The notes beneath the pieces are model-generated. The model had not been told where the DNA came from. It worked only from the letters and a program-made list of their open reading frames with translations, and searched no databases. Position numbers and translations under genes: made by a program. Positions 54,062 through 63,118 of a stretch of DNA of 64,000 nt are shown piece after piece. Positions within the stretch are counted from its first letter, which is position 1. Each line of letters starts with the position of its first letter. This DNA is from Neptunicoccus cionae (lineage in GTDB: Bacteria; Pseudomonadota; Alphaproteobacteria; Rhodobacterales; Rhodobacteraceae): contig NZ_PKOJ01000001.1 in assembly GCF_002860325.1 (NCBI RefSeq), positions 62,001 to 126,000 of the forward strand. The letters are read 5' to 3'.

Positions 54062-54089
54062 ATATGGCCACAGTAAAATGTGGCCATAT
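54062..54089. other. Perfect 11-bp hairpin after leuD
   Basis: ATATGGCCACA-GTAAAA-TGTGGCCATAT. There is no T-run on either strand, so a simple terminator is unlikely; it may stabilise the leuCD mRNA 3' end or act as a protein site. Confidence 0.6.
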
Positions 54090-54245
54090 TGTGGTGGTGC
54101 AATTCTACTACAGGTTCGCCCCAAAACCCCCTGTTTCTCAACAATTTTATGCTCTGGCGCTTGATCACTTTTTTGATTTGGGCTTCATTAAGGCATAAAT
54201 AAGGCTTCGGCCTATACAAAAGTCCGGCATGAACTGGACGAGAGG

Positions 54246-55073
54246 ATGAGAGCAGTGTTGACGAGGCTTGCAGGCGCATCTGTGAGGGCCGCATTGGTTG
54301 CCGCAATGATTGTATTGCCGGTAATTGTGCTACCCGAGCTATCACCGAACTCCGCAGATCTGGCGATTCTGGCGGCGGCAATCGCCGCAGCTTTCGTGAT
54401 CTTCGAATACGGGTTCACCACCCCCAGTTTAATCGAATTCCGCTTCGCGGCGCCCTATAACAGGTTCCGCTTTGCGATACTGGCCCTTTTGCTGACAGGC
54501 ATTGCTTTTGCCTTCAGCGAACCCGTCAGTTCCACCGGCACATCGCTGGCTGTTTCCGGATTTGCAATGAAAAGCGCACAGTTCTGGGATTTCACAGGCA
54601 GCCCGCTAACCTTCTTTGAAGGACTGACAGCGAATATGGGCCCGACAAGCCAGCGGCTTGTGACCAATGCCGCCGCACTGGCGCTCAGCCTCACTGCGAT
54701 CACGCTGATAGTCTCAAGCTTTGTGATCTGGAACTTCTCGTGGCCGCTTCACGCAGAGAACTTTAATCTGTGGATCAACATGCCGAATTTTGACGTGGCT
54801 ATGGGCGAGGAAACCCAAGGCACGCTGCGCCAGTCCGGTCTGGTCAGTCTGATCATCGGCCTGACCCTGCCCTATCTGATCCCGCAAGCGGCTTACGCCT
54901 TTGTTGGCCCTCTTCAGCCCATCAACAGCGGCAACAGCCTGCTGCTGCTCTGGATGATCGTGATCTGGTGCTTTGTGCCGGCTGTCTCCATCCTGCGGGC
55001 CGCCGCGCTGTACAAGGTTGCCAATCTTCTGGCTGCACAGAATATCGAACTGTCTGATCCCGAAGAATCCTGA
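54246..55073 (+). CDS. Multi-pass membrane protein of unknown function
   Basis: A 275-residue membrane protein I do not recognise by family. Six or so hydrophobic stretches: residues 14-32, 41-58, 72-90, 143-165, 200-220 and 232-255; between the third and fourth lies a loop with GSPLTFFEGLTANMGPTSQR. It has no signal for a transporter or enzyme family. Its stop overlaps the ATG of the following EEP gene by one base (TGATG), so the pair is coupled. ATG 54246 has AGAGG directly adjacent, so GTG 54255 may be the real start. Confidence 0.75.
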   Translation: MRAVLTRLAGASVRAALVAAMIVLPVIVLPELSPNSADLAILAAAIAAAFVIFEYGFTTPSLIEFRFAAPYNRFRFAILALLLTGIAFAFSEPVSSTGTSLAVSGFAMKSAQFWDFTGSPLTFFEGLTANMGPTSQRLVTNAAALALSLTAITLIVSSFVIWNFSWPLHAENFNLWINMPNFDVAMGEETQGTLRQSGLVSLIIGLTLPYLIPQAAYAFVGPLQPINSGNSLLLLWMIVIWCFVPAVSILRAAALYKVANLLAAQNIELSDPEES

Positions 55074-56197
55074 TGCGGCTCCTGCTGGTTGTTGCGTTCT
55101 GCCTGACCGGTTTGGCCGCAGCCGCCGACTCTATCCGCATCGCAACCTTTAACGCCGCGCTCAGCCGCAAGGGGCCGGGATTACTGCTACGGGACATTGA
55201 ACGGGGTCAGGACGAGCAGATCAAAGCAGTTGTGGCGATCCTGCAAACCGTCCGTCCAGACATCCTGCTGATAAACGAGCTTGACCACGACTATGAGAAC
55301 CTCGCGCTGACTGCCTTTCTGCGCAGGCTGAACCAAGGCACCGAAGGCCGAGACGCGCTCGATTATCCCTATTTCTACGCGCCCCCACAGAACACCGGCG
55401 TGCCAAGCGGTCGGGATTTGGATGGCGATGGGCGATTGGGCGGGCCGGCAGACAATTACGGTTTTGGCCATTTTCGCGGACAGTATGCGATGGCGCTGGT
55501 TTCCCGCTTTCCATTGGCCACAGAAGAAGCCCGCGATTTTTCCGAAATACTGTGGAAACAGGTTCCGGATGCACACATGCCCAAGGCCGCAGATGGTAGT
55601 GCCTTCCCAAGCTATGACGCGCTACATGCGATGCGCCTGTCGTCCAAATCCCATTGGGACGTTCCCGTGATCCTGCCCGATGGCCGGCGGCTGCATCTTC
55701 TGGCCTCTCACCCGACACCACCGGTGTTTGACGGGCCCGAGGATATGAACGGCAAACGCAATCGCGCCGAAATCCTGTTTTGGGACAGCTACATCCGTGA
55801 AACCCTCGTGCCGCAGAATGCGGAATTTATCCTGCTTGGCGATCTCAACGCAGACCCTGCGGATGGGGAAGGCAGCCATGAAGCGATCAACACGCTTCTG
55901 ACTGCGGATTACCTTCAGGACCCTGCACCCCGATCAAGCGGAGGCGTCTTGGCATCAAGGGCGCAAGGCGGCATCAACGGAAACCATTTGACAGACGCAG
56001 CGACAGACACCGCAGACTGGCGGGATGAACCGGGCCCGGGCAACCTGCGGGTGGACTATGTGTTGCCCTCTGCCTCGCTTAACGTTTCGGGCGCTGGCGT
56101 GTTCTGGCCAACGCCCGAAGAGGCCGGGTTTGAATGGATCGGTTCAGACGGTCGCGTCAGCTCCGACCACCGTCTTGTCTGGGTCGATATTGACTGA
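55073..56197 (+). CDS. Secreted endonuclease/exonuclease/phosphatase (EEP) family protein
   Basis: A 374-residue EEP-fold hydrolase. A signal peptide (MRLLLVVAFCLTGLAAAAD) is visible; then IRIATFNAAL with metal Asn, LLINELDHD with Glu, LLGDLNADPAD with the Asp-x-Asn, and C-terminal SSDHRLVWVDI with catalytic His. Such exported members hydrolyse phosphodiesters (nucleic acid, phospholipid or phytate). Translation couples to the membrane protein by TGATG. Its 3' end overlaps the convergent epimerase-like gene by 54 bases. Confidence 0.88.
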   Translation: MRLLLVVAFCLTGLAAAADSIRIATFNAALSRKGPGLLLRDIERGQDEQIKAVVAILQTVRPDILLINELDHDYENLALTAFLRRLNQGTEGRDALDYPYFYAPPQNTGVPSGRDLDGDGRLGGPADNYGFGHFRGQYAMALVSRFPLATEEARDFSEILWKQVPDAHMPKAADGSAFPSYDALHAMRLSSKSHWDVPVILPDGRRLHLLASHPTPPVFDGPEDMNGKRNRAEILFWDSYIRETLVPQNAEFILLGDLNADPADGEGSHEAINTLLTADYLQDPAPRSSGGVLASRAQGGINGNHLTDAATDTADWRDEPGPGNLRVDYVLPSASLNVSGAGVFWPTPEEAGFEWIGSDGRVSSDHRLVWVDID

Positions 56198-57028
56198 TGC
56201 CGCACGCCGCAACGCCTCTTCTGCGGGGGTCGGCACAAAATCCGGCAGAATTTCCCGCAAGGCGCGCCCGTCCGTCCGGTGCGGCTTGTGCCAGAGATAG
56301 CGCATCTCCAACAGTCGCCGCGCCATGGGCCAGACCGGCGAGAGCAGTTGAAGCGGCAGCCAGTTAAACCGCTCGGCCCTCACCCCGAGACTGCGCGCCA
56401 TCTCGCGGCCGCTTAGCGTGTAGCCTTCAAAGTTCACAGACGTAAAACGGGGCAGCGTGTCGCGCTGTTCTGCCAGTGCAACAAAGGCGCGGCAGTAATC
56501 CGGCAGATAGGCCCAAGTATGGGGAATATCCACCGGACCGGGATAATCTATACGCCCTTTCGCGACGGGTTTGCTGATGATCATATCAAACCAGTTGCCA
56601 CTGGCGCGTGTGTCCAGAAAATCCCCTGCCCGCAATAGGATCGTTTGCACCCCGCTATTGCGAAAAGCCTGTTCCATGTCGATCCGCAACCGTCCCATCA
56701 GGTTGTCAGCCCGATGCGGAGTATCAGGGCTGAACACCTCGGGGGCATTCGGCCCGTAGACGTAATTATTGCCCGCCAGCAAGACAGTCGCGCCTGAACG
56801 ACGGGCGGCGGCGATAACCTTGCGGTTCAGGCCCGGCAATTCTTTGGCCCACCGTTGATAGGGCGGGTTCCAGCCATGGACGATGACATCCACACCGTCA
56901 GCCGCCTGTGCCAGATCGTCCCGCGTGCGGTCAAACCGGCGCAACTGCCACCCGTTTCTTTCGAATGCGACAGCCATGCTACGGCCAAACCGGCCCGAGG
57001 CGCCGAGGATTAATACAGTTCTAGGCAT
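56144..57028 (-). CDS. NAD-dependent epimerase/dehydratase family protein
   Basis: A 294-residue atypical extended SDR. VLILGASGRFGRSMA is the Rossmann loop, and a region NNYVYGPNA takes the place of the active-site strand; YxxxK is replaced by Y-G-P-N, so catalysis may differ from sugar epimerases. No membrane span. ATG 57028 has AAGGA six bases upstream, preferred to 57043. The end runs 54 bases into the convergent EEP gene. It is divergent from the LysR gene. Confidence 0.82.
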   Translation of the reverse strand: MPRTVLILGASGRFGRSMAVAFERNGWQLRRFDRTRDDLAQAADGVDVIVHGWNPPYQRWAKELPGLNRKVIAAARRSGATVLLAGNNYVYGPNAPEVFSPDTPHRADNLMGRLRIDMEQAFRNSGVQTILLRAGDFLDTRASGNWFDMIISKPVAKGRIDYPGPVDIPHTWAYLPDYCRAFVALAEQRDTLPRFTSVNFEGYTLSGREMARSLGVRAERFNWLPLQLLSPVWPMARRLLEMRYLWHKPHRTDGRALREILPDFVPTPAEEALRRAASVNIDPDKTVVGADATV

Positions 57029-57080
57029 TTCCAGTCCTTCCAAAAGGTTTGCTACTATCGGAAAGCTATCTATAATACTG

Positions 57081-57110
57081 TTGAATGGTAATTCGCTGTG
57101 ATTGTATAAT
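57081..57110 (+). promoter_or_regulatory. Promoter of the LysR gene
   Basis: TTGAAT (57081-57086), 18-base spacer, TATAAT (57105-57110), giving a start near 57117, twenty bases before the ATG. A second perfect TATAAT at 57071-57076 is nearby. A 5-bp palindrome ATTCA-ATAA-TGAAT (57115-57128) sits at the start site and could be an autoregulatory element. Confidence 0.7.
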
Positions 57111-57136
57111 TCCTATTCAATAATGAATGGATAAAC

Positions 57137-58015
57137 ATGCAAAGTTTTGACTGGACCCTGATCCAGAGCTTCCTCGCCGTGGCAGAAAACGGTTCTTACT
57201 CTGCTGCTGCCAGAGAAAGCGGGCGCAGCCAGCCGACCATTGGCCGCCATATAGACCAGTTGCAAACCCAGTTGGGCGCGACACTGTTCCAGAGAGCGGT
57301 GAAAGGATACGAGCTGACACCAACAGGTCAGGCGCTGCTGGACCACGCTCGCACCATGCAACAGGCCGCTGCAGAAATGTCGCTGATCACCGAAGGGCGC
57401 ACTGCAGAGGTGCGCGGCACGGTACGGATCACCGCTTCGGAAATCGTCGCGACCTATATCCTGCCGGAACTCCTTGCGCAGCTTCTGTCGCAGGAACCGG
57501 AATTGCAAATCGAACTGGTGGCCACAAACAGCACCGAAAACCTGCTGCTGCGGGAGGCGGACATTGCTGTGCGTATGGTGCAACCGGCGCAACAGGATCT
57601 GATCGCGCGCAAGATCGGTGAAATTCGTATCGGTCTGTACGGTGCCCCGCCCTATCTGGCCCGCATGGGCACACCAGAGCGGTTTGAAGACGTCGCAGAC
57701 CACGTGCTGTTGGGCTATGACCGATCAGATCTGATGATACGTGGCATGGCCGCCCTTGGCATCCCGATGCAGCGTGAGGACTTCGCCTTTCGGGTGGATG
57801 ATCAGGTCACATATCTGGAATCGCTGCGGGCCGGTGTCGGGCTTGGCGCTTGCCAGAAACGACAGGCAGAACACTATGGTCTTGTCGAACTTTTGCCGGA
57901 CCTGACGATCCCTTCCCTGCCTGTCTGGCTGACCGCCCATTCCGCGCTGCGCACGTCTGCAAAGGTCCGGCGGGTGTTCGACTTTCTGACCGAACATCTC
58001 CCCGAACGCCTGTAA
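57137..58015 (+). CDS. LysR-family transcriptional regulator
   Basis: A 292-residue LTTR. The helix-turn-helix is in FLAVAENGSYSAAARESGRS (about residues 13-32) followed by PTIGRHIDQLQTQLGATLFQR, and the periplasmic-binding-like effector domain occupies 90-292. The target genes are not shown; the divergent epimerase-like gene is the first candidate, as in many LTTR systems. leuB follows on the same strand but is more than 100 bases downstream with its own ribosome site. Confidence 0.92.
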   Translation: MQSFDWTLIQSFLAVAENGSYSAAARESGRSQPTIGRHIDQLQTQLGATLFQRAVKGYELTPTGQALLDHARTMQQAAAEMSLITEGRTAEVRGTVRITASEIVATYILPELLAQLLSQEPELQIELVATNSTENLLLREADIAVRMVQPAQQDLIARKIGEIRIGLYGAPPYLARMGTPERFEDVADHVLLGYDRSDLMIRGMAALGIPMQREDFAFRVDDQVTYLESLRAGVGLGACQKRQAEHYGLVELLPDLTIPSLPVWLTAHSALRTSAKVRRVFDFLTEHLPERL

Positions 58016-58130
58016 GCAGGGCAGCAGAAATTTATCCACACGCCGGACAGGCTTTACCGCGCCGTTCGGCTTGACCCTACGCCCCCTGCACCCTAGGAAA
58101 ATGCGAGATTATTAAAAAGGACATGGGACA

Positions 58131-59237
58131 ATGAACACTCCATCACTGTTGATCCTGCCGGGCGACGGCATCGGGCAGGAAGTTATGACCGAAGTACAGC
58201 GTATTATCGCGTGGTTCGGCGACAAGCGCGATGTGAAATTCGACGTGAGCGAGGATCTTGTGGGCGGTGCAGCCTATGATGCGCATGGCACTCCGCTGAC
58301 CGACGCAACCATGGCCAAAGCACAGGAAGTGGACGCGGTTCTGCTGGGTGCTGTGGGTGGTCCGAAATACGACGATCTGGACTTTTCTGTAAAACCCGAA
58401 CGGGGCCTGCTGCGTCTGCGCAAGGAAATGGACCTGTTCGCCAACCTGCGTCCGGCACAATGTTTTGACGCGCTGGCAGATTTTTCCTCGCTCAAGCGGG
58501 ACATCGTTTCCGGCCTCGACATTATGATCGTGCGCGAACTGACCTCCGGTTCCTACTTTGGCGAGCCCCGTGGCATCTTCGAAGAAAATGGCCAGCGTGT
58601 GGGCATCAACACCCAGCGCTACACCGAAGCGGAAATTGACCGTGTTGCCCGTAGCGCATTCGAACTGGCCCGCAAGCGGAACAACAAAGTCTGTTCCATG
58701 GAAAAAGCCAACGTGATGGAAAGCGGTATTCTGTGGCGCGAAGTCGTCACCGCCGTCCATCGGGCCGATTACGCAGATGTGGAACTGTCCCACATGTATG
58801 CCGACAACGGCGCGATGCAGCTGGTACGCGCACCAAAACAGTTTGATGTGATCGTCACCGACAACCTGTTCGGGGACATTCTGTCCGACTGTGCTGCCAT
58901 GCTGACAGGTTCCCTTGGCATGCTGCCGTCTGCATCCCTTGGTGCACCGATGGAAAACGGCCGCCCCAAAGCCATGTATGAACCGGTACACGGCTCCGCC
59001 CCAGACATCATGGGCCAGAGCAAGGCAAACCCTTGTGCCTGCATCCTGTCGCTGGCCATGGCGCTGCGCTATTCCTTCGATCTGGGCGAGGAAGCAACCC
59101 GTCTGGAAAAAGCCGTTGAAACAGTTCTGGCCAAAGGCATCCGCACCGGCGATCTGATGCAGGCGGAAGGCGGCAAACCTGTCAGCACTTCGGAAATGAC
59201 AGACGCCATCATCGCAGAGCTGCAAGCCAGCCTCTAA
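58131..59237 (+). CDS. leuB: 3-isopropylmalate dehydrogenase
   Basis: Oxidative decarboxylation of 3-isopropylmalate in leucine synthesis, 368 residues. [17 protein letters not shown] (residues 6-22), the [13 protein letters not shown] segment, [12 protein letters not shown] and [11 protein letters not shown] with the metal Asp residues, and [13 protein letters not shown] carrying NAD-binding residues are all present. AAAAAGGA precedes the ATG by nine bases. The gene is separated from leuCD by four unrelated genes. Confidence 0.98.
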   Translation: MNTPSLLILPGDGIGQEVMTEVQRIIAWFGDKRDVKFDVSEDLVGGAAYDAHGTPLTDATMAKAQEVDAVLLGAVGGPKYDDLDFSVKPERGLLRLRKEMDLFANLRPAQCFDALADFSSLKRDIVSGLDIMIVRELTSGSYFGEPRGIFEENGQRVGINTQRYTEAEIDRVARSAFELARKRNNKVCSMEKANVMESGILWREVVTAVHRADYADVELSHMYADNGAMQLVRAPKQFDVIVTDNLFGDILSDCAAMLTGSLGMLPSASLGAPMENGRPKAMYEPVHGSAPDIMGQSKANPCACILSLAMALRYSFDLGEEATRLEKAVETVLAKGIRTGDLMQAEGGKPVSTSEMTDAIIAELQASL

Positions 59238-59382
59238 ACGGCACAGACCCTAAACAACCGGCAAGGCGGCACGAAGCAGCTGCCGCCCTGCCCGCACCAT
59301 TGGACCTGTTTGGATTTGCCAAAGGTGCCGGAATGGTCAAAGATGCCCGCAACTTCAAGACCCTGACCAAAGCAGTCTATCA

Positions 59383-60318
59383 ATGGCCCTGCGCAGCATC
59401 CTTTTTGCCCTACTGGCATTTGCATTCTTTGCAACACACGACCTGATCGTGAAATTCCTCGGGGGCAGTTATTCTCCTGTACAGTTGATCTTCTTCTCGT
59501 CGTTGATGTCCTTTCCGCTGGTCACGGCCATGCTGATGCGCGACCCGACAGAGGGCAACCTGCGTCCGGTCAATCCGTGGTGGGTCGCTGCGCGCACACT
59601 TGCCTCTGTCTTTGCCGCGCTTTGCGTATTTTATGCGTTTTCCAACCTGCCGCTGTCACAGGTCTATGCCCTGCTCTTTGCCATGCCTCTGTTGATCACG
59701 GTGCTGTCCGTGCCGATCCTTGGCGAGAAAGTGGGCATCCACCGCTGGGGCGCCGTTGTCCTCGGGCTGTGCGGTGTGCTGGTGGTTCTGCGACCGGGCA
59801 GTGCAGAGCTGGAACTCGGGCATCTGGCGGGCCTTATGGCTGCGCTGAGTTCTTCCTTTGCCTCTGTGGTCGTGCGTCGGATCGGGCGGCAGGAACGCTC
59901 GGTCGTGTTGATGCTCTATCCGCTGGCGTTGAACTTTCTGATCATGGGGGCTGCGCTCGCCTTCGTTTACGAACCCATGCCGATAGCGCATCTGGGATTG
60001 GTCGGCCTGATCGCCATAACAGCGTTCGTCGCCGGGCTCTTCCTGATCGCCGCCTACCGCGCCGGAGAAGCCGCTGTGGTGGCCCCGATGCAGTATTCCC
60101 AAATCATCTGGGCAACCATCTTCGGCTACATGATCTTTAACGAAACTCTCGACTCTGCAACGCTGATCGGAACGTCACTCATCATCCTGAGCGGCATCTA
60201 CATCGTCTGGCGTGAAAGCCGCGGGCGGTCCACAAACACACCTGTACTGCGCACCCGCCAGCGCGCCCAGAGTCCGGGCGCTATGAACATTTCGCCCTTT
60301 CTGCGCAAGAAACCCTGA
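59383..60318 (+). CDS. DMT superfamily transporter (EamA-type)
   Basis: A 311-residue inner-membrane protein with ten predicted helices as two EamA repeats (first FATHDLIVKFLGGSYSPVQ, second beginning near LELGHLAGLMAALSSSFASVVVR in pieces). C-terminal tail of about 40 residues is polar and Arg-rich (VWRESRGRSTN). EamA proteins export metabolites or amino-acid derivatives; substrate unknown. No SD is obvious; the 145-base gap after leuB contains a weak hairpin GGCGGCA-N9-TGCCGCC at 59265-59287. Confidence 0.88.
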   Translation: MALRSILFALLAFAFFATHDLIVKFLGGSYSPVQLIFFSSLMSFPLVTAMLMRDPTEGNLRPVNPWWVAARTLASVFAALCVFYAFSNLPLSQVYALLFAMPLLITVLSVPILGEKVGIHRWGAVVLGLCGVLVVLRPGSAELELGHLAGLMAALSSSFASVVVRRIGRQERSVVLMLYPLALNFLIMGAALAFVYEPMPIAHLGLVGLIAITAFVAGLFLIAAYRAGEAAVVAPMQYSQIIWATIFGYMIFNETLDSATLIGTSLIILSGIYIVWRESRGRSTNTPVLRTRQRAQSPGAMNISPFLRKKP

Positions 60319-60341
60319 CGGTTTGCAGGTAAAATCCGCGG

Positions 60342-60791
60342 CTAATCTTTAGGGAATCTTTTACGGATACGTTCTGCGATCTGGTCCCGCACCTCGCGGT
60401 AGCGGTCCAGTTTGGCCGCGCGGCTGTCGCCAAAACCGCTCGGGTCCAAGGTCTGCCAGTATTCCACCTCGAGCGAGTAATACCGCGTGTATTCAAGGGC
60501 ACGCCGCTGTGCCGCAGGAGACAGCGCCACGATCAAGTCATAGCTGTCCAGATCATCGCCCCATTCCATCAGATCATCAAACGAACGGGTGCGGTGGCGG
60601 GAAAGTTCGACACCCAACTCGCGGCAAACCGTAATGGCAAACCCGTCGATTTCCATGTCACCCTTCACACCTGCGGACTGCACGAAGATGGATGTCCCGA
60701 CCGCCTGTTTCAGCAACCCTTCGGCCATCGGAGACCGGATGGAGTTGTGGTCACAACAAAACAGGACAGAAGAGGGACGGGTCAGCTCCAT
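60342..60791 (-). CDS. Low-molecular-weight phosphatase family protein
   Basis: A 149-residue LMW-PTP/ArsC-fold protein. The P-loop is CDHNSIRS (C-x5-R), VLFCCDHNSIRSPMAEG at residues 9-25. The usual D-P at the C-terminal loop reads LDPSGFGDS. It could be a protein tyrosine phosphatase or arsenate reductase-like. It is co-directional with UPF0262, hisD, DUF2948 and murA, the conserved Rhodobacterales cluster; infA, often next in that cluster, is absent here. Confidence 0.87.
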   Translation of the reverse strand: MELTRPSSVLFCCDHNSIRSPMAEGLLKQAVGTSIFVQSAGVKGDMEIDGFAITVCRELGVELSRHRTRSFDDLMEWGDDLDSYDLIVALSPAAQRRALEYTRYYSLEVEYWQTLDPSGFGDSRAAKLDRYREVRDQIAERIRKRFPKD

Positions 60792-60798
60792 AGTCGGG

Positions 60799-61287
60799 TT
60801 AGCCGCGCATGTGCAGGACGCAGATCAGGGTAAACAACCGCCGTGCCGTCGGCATATCGGTGCGAATCTTACCCTCCAGCCGCTCCAGCAACTGGCGCGA
60901 CCCTTCATCGTGAATACCCCGCCGCCCCATGTCGATCGCCTCGATCTGGGCAGGGGGCAGCTTCTTCACCGCATCAAAATAGCTCTCGCAAATCTGGAAG
61001 TAGTCCTTGATCACCTGCTTCAGGGGCGAAACCGACAGGTGAAATTCCGAGGCCGGAGACCCGTCTTCCGTCCGCACATCGCATACAACGCGACGGTCCT
61101 TGATCGACAGGAAAAGCTGGTAGGGCCCATCCGGAACCTCTTTGCCGTTCCGCGATACCAAACCAAAGACATTTTCTTCCATCAGATCGAACAGCGCGAC
61201 CTTTCGCTCCCGCTCCACCTCGGGGGTGGGGGCTGGCAGGCCGCTGTCGTCCAGTTCAATATGGATCAGCTTTGAAAGATCATCCAT
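60799..61287 (-). CDS. UPF0262 family protein
   Basis: A 162-residue alphaproteobacterial protein of the UPF0262 family. Conserved blocks: IELDDSGLPAPTPEVERERK, NVFGLVSRNGKEVPDGPYQL and LIKDYFQICESYFDAVK-type KDYFQICESYFDAV. No signal peptide. The ATG 61287 is inside the end of hisD (8-base overlap), indicating coupled translation. Function unknown. Confidence 0.9.
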   Translation of the reverse strand: MDDLSKLIHIELDDSGLPAPTPEVERERKVALFDLMEENVFGLVSRNGKEVPDGPYQLFLSIKDRRVVCDVRTEDGSPASEFHLSVSPLKQVIKDYFQICESYFDAVKKLPPAQIEAIDMGRRGIHDEGSRQLLERLEGKIRTDMPTARRLFTLICVLHMRG

Positions 61288-62593
61288 TGTCGTCCTCGTT
61301 CATTTGATCCAGCCGCGCCCGCACAGACAGGCCGTGGGCTTGCAGGCTTTCCGATGTGGCCAGTGTCTCGGCCGCCGGTCCGATGGCCCGCAAAGCTGCC
61401 GGTGTCATCTGCGCCAGTGTGGTCCGCTTCATGAAATCCAGAACGGACAAGCCGCTGGAAAACCGTGCAGAGCGGGAGGTTGGCAGCACATGGTTCGGCC
61501 CGCCCACGTAATCACCGATTGCTTCGGGCGTCCATGCCCCGATGAAAATTGCCCCTGCGTGGCGGATTTTGCGGCTGTAATCGGCGGCATCCGCAACACA
61601 GAGTTCCAGATGTTCCGGCGCGATCCGGTCTGACAGTTTTGCCGCCTGATCCAGATCGGAGGTCACAATAACCGCGCCGTAGTCAGCCCAGCTTTTCGCG
61701 GCAATCTCGCGGCGTTCCAGCGTTTCGAGCGCCTTCTCCACCGAAGCTGTAACGGCCCGCGCAAAATCCGCATCGTCTGTGATCAGGACCGACTGCGCGC
61801 TTTCGTCATGTTCGGCCTGTGAAAGCAGGTCCATTGCGATCCAGTCGGGATTGTTGTCCTTATCGGCAATCACCAGAATTTCCGATGGCCCCGCGATCAT
61901 ATCAATGCCCACAGTCCCGAAAACCCGCCGCTTGGCCGCCGCAACGAAGGCATTTCCCGGTCCGGTGATCTTGTCCACCTTGGCGATTGTCTGCGTACCA
62001 TAGGCCATCGCGCCCACCGCTTGCGCCCCGCCAATCCGGTAGACAGTTTCCACACCGGACAAACGCGCCGCCAACAGTACCAGCGGGTTAACCGCACCAT
62101 TGGGGGTTGGCGCACAAATCACCAGATTCTCTACTCCGGCCACGGATGCCGGAATCGCGTTCATCAGCACACTGGACGGATAAGACGCCAGACCGCCCGG
62201 AACATAGAGCCCCGCCGCCTCGACCGCGCTCCAGCGCCATCCGAGATGTGCGCCGCTATCGTCCTGCCACCACGCATCCTCAGGCAATTGCTTTTCGTGA
62301 TAGGCGCGTATCCGTTCTGCGGCCAGTTCCAGCGCCGCGCGTTCCGCCGCAGGCACGGTTTCAATCGCTGCATCAATTTCCGCCTTGGAAAAGGCCAGCG
62401 TTTCAGGGGTCAAATCCATGCCGTCGAATTTTGCCGTCAATTCGATCACGGCATCATCGCCACGGGCCTGAACATCAGCCAGAATATCCGCAACAACGGC
62501 ATCCACCTGCACTTCTGTATCGCGTTTCAGATGCAGCAGATTATCGAAATCAGCGTCGAAGTCGGGGGAAGTGGTGTCTAGAAACAAGGGCAT
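61280..62593 (-). CDS. hisD: Histidinol dehydrogenase
   Basis: Last two steps of histidine synthesis, NAD-dependent oxidation of histidinol via histidinal. 437 residues. IGDYVGGPNHVLPTSRSARF, IAGPSEILVIADKDNNPDWI and DLLSQAEHDESAQSVLIT hold the zinc-binding Gln/His and catalytic Glu/His. ATG 62593 with AGGAG nine bases before is chosen over an in-frame TTG at 62599. Overlaps UPF0262 by 8 bases. Confidence 0.97.
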   Translation of the reverse strand: MPLFLDTTSPDFDADFDNLLHLKRDTEVQVDAVVADILADVQARGDDAVIELTAKFDGMDLTPETLAFSKAEIDAAIETVPAAERAALELAAERIRAYHEKQLPEDAWWQDDSGAHLGWRWSAVEAAGLYVPGGLASYPSSVLMNAIPASVAGVENLVICAPTPNGAVNPLVLLAARLSGVETVYRIGGAQAVGAMAYGTQTIAKVDKITGPGNAFVAAAKRRVFGTVGIDMIAGPSEILVIADKDNNPDWIAMDLLSQAEHDESAQSVLITDDADFARAVTASVEKALETLERREIAAKSWADYGAVIVTSDLDQAAKLSDRIAPEHLELCVADAADYSRKIRHAGAIFIGAWTPEAIGDYVGGPNHVLPTSRSARFSSGLSVLDFMKRTTLAQMTPAALRAIGPAAETLATSESLQAHGLSVRARLDQMNEDDNG

Positions 62594-62638
62594 TGGCAAA
62601 TTCTCCTGCCGTGCTCATACCCTTCCGCGCGTTCAGGC

Positions 62639-63118
62639 TCAAGCAGGATGCGAAGGGGTTTTGCCGGAGGGGGCAACATAGGGGCGCGTCACGTCTTTCA
62701 GAGTGACATCGACACATTCCACATCCAATGCAATTGCGCCGTCCCCCGCCAGTGTAAGCAGGATGGTGCCTGCGCCGTCTTCGGCAGGTTCAAAGGTCAG
62801 TGACAACAGGGAAATCACCTGATCCTTGTCCGTTATATCCAGACTGGAGGTGCGCACTTTGAGCACACTGTCCACCACCAGAACCGCCTGAACCCGCTCT
62901 ACACTGCGCCGCGCAACAGAGGCGGCTTCGGCGTCTTCCCAACGGAACCGGTTTGCCAGAAGGCCGAACCGCCGCTGGCCTGACTGCCAGTCCATTTCAG
63001 ACACCGGCAGCACGGCATCCTGCAACATGGTAGAGACAGCCACCAGATCTTCCCCGTCCAGAGCCCGCAATCGCAGCGGCTGCTCTGCTCCGTCTTCGAA
63101 CTTTGCGTCCTGAACCAT
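62639..63118 (-). CDS. DUF2948 family protein
   Basis: A 159-residue alphaproteobacterial protein of DUF2948. RLRALDGEDLVAVSTMLQDA, MDWQSGQRRFGLLANRFRWE and LSLTFEPAEDGAGTILLTLAG are the conserved blocks. Its ATG shares one base with the murA stop (TAATG), so it is co-translated with murA and precedes hisD. Function unknown. Confidence 0.9.
   Translation of the reverse strand: MVQDAKFEDGAEQPLRLRALDGEDLVAVSTMLQDAVLPVSEMDWQSGQRRFGLLANRFRWEDAEAASVARRSVERVQAVLVVDSVLKVRTSSLDITDKDQVISLLSLTFEPAEDGAGTILLTLAGDGAIALDVECVDVTLKDVTRPYVAPSGKTPSHPA

Noticed and set aside
59301-59444. TTG-started 47-codon frame overlapping the DMT transporter start
   Set aside because: No ribosome site and more than half overlaps the transporter in another frame; possible but not supported.
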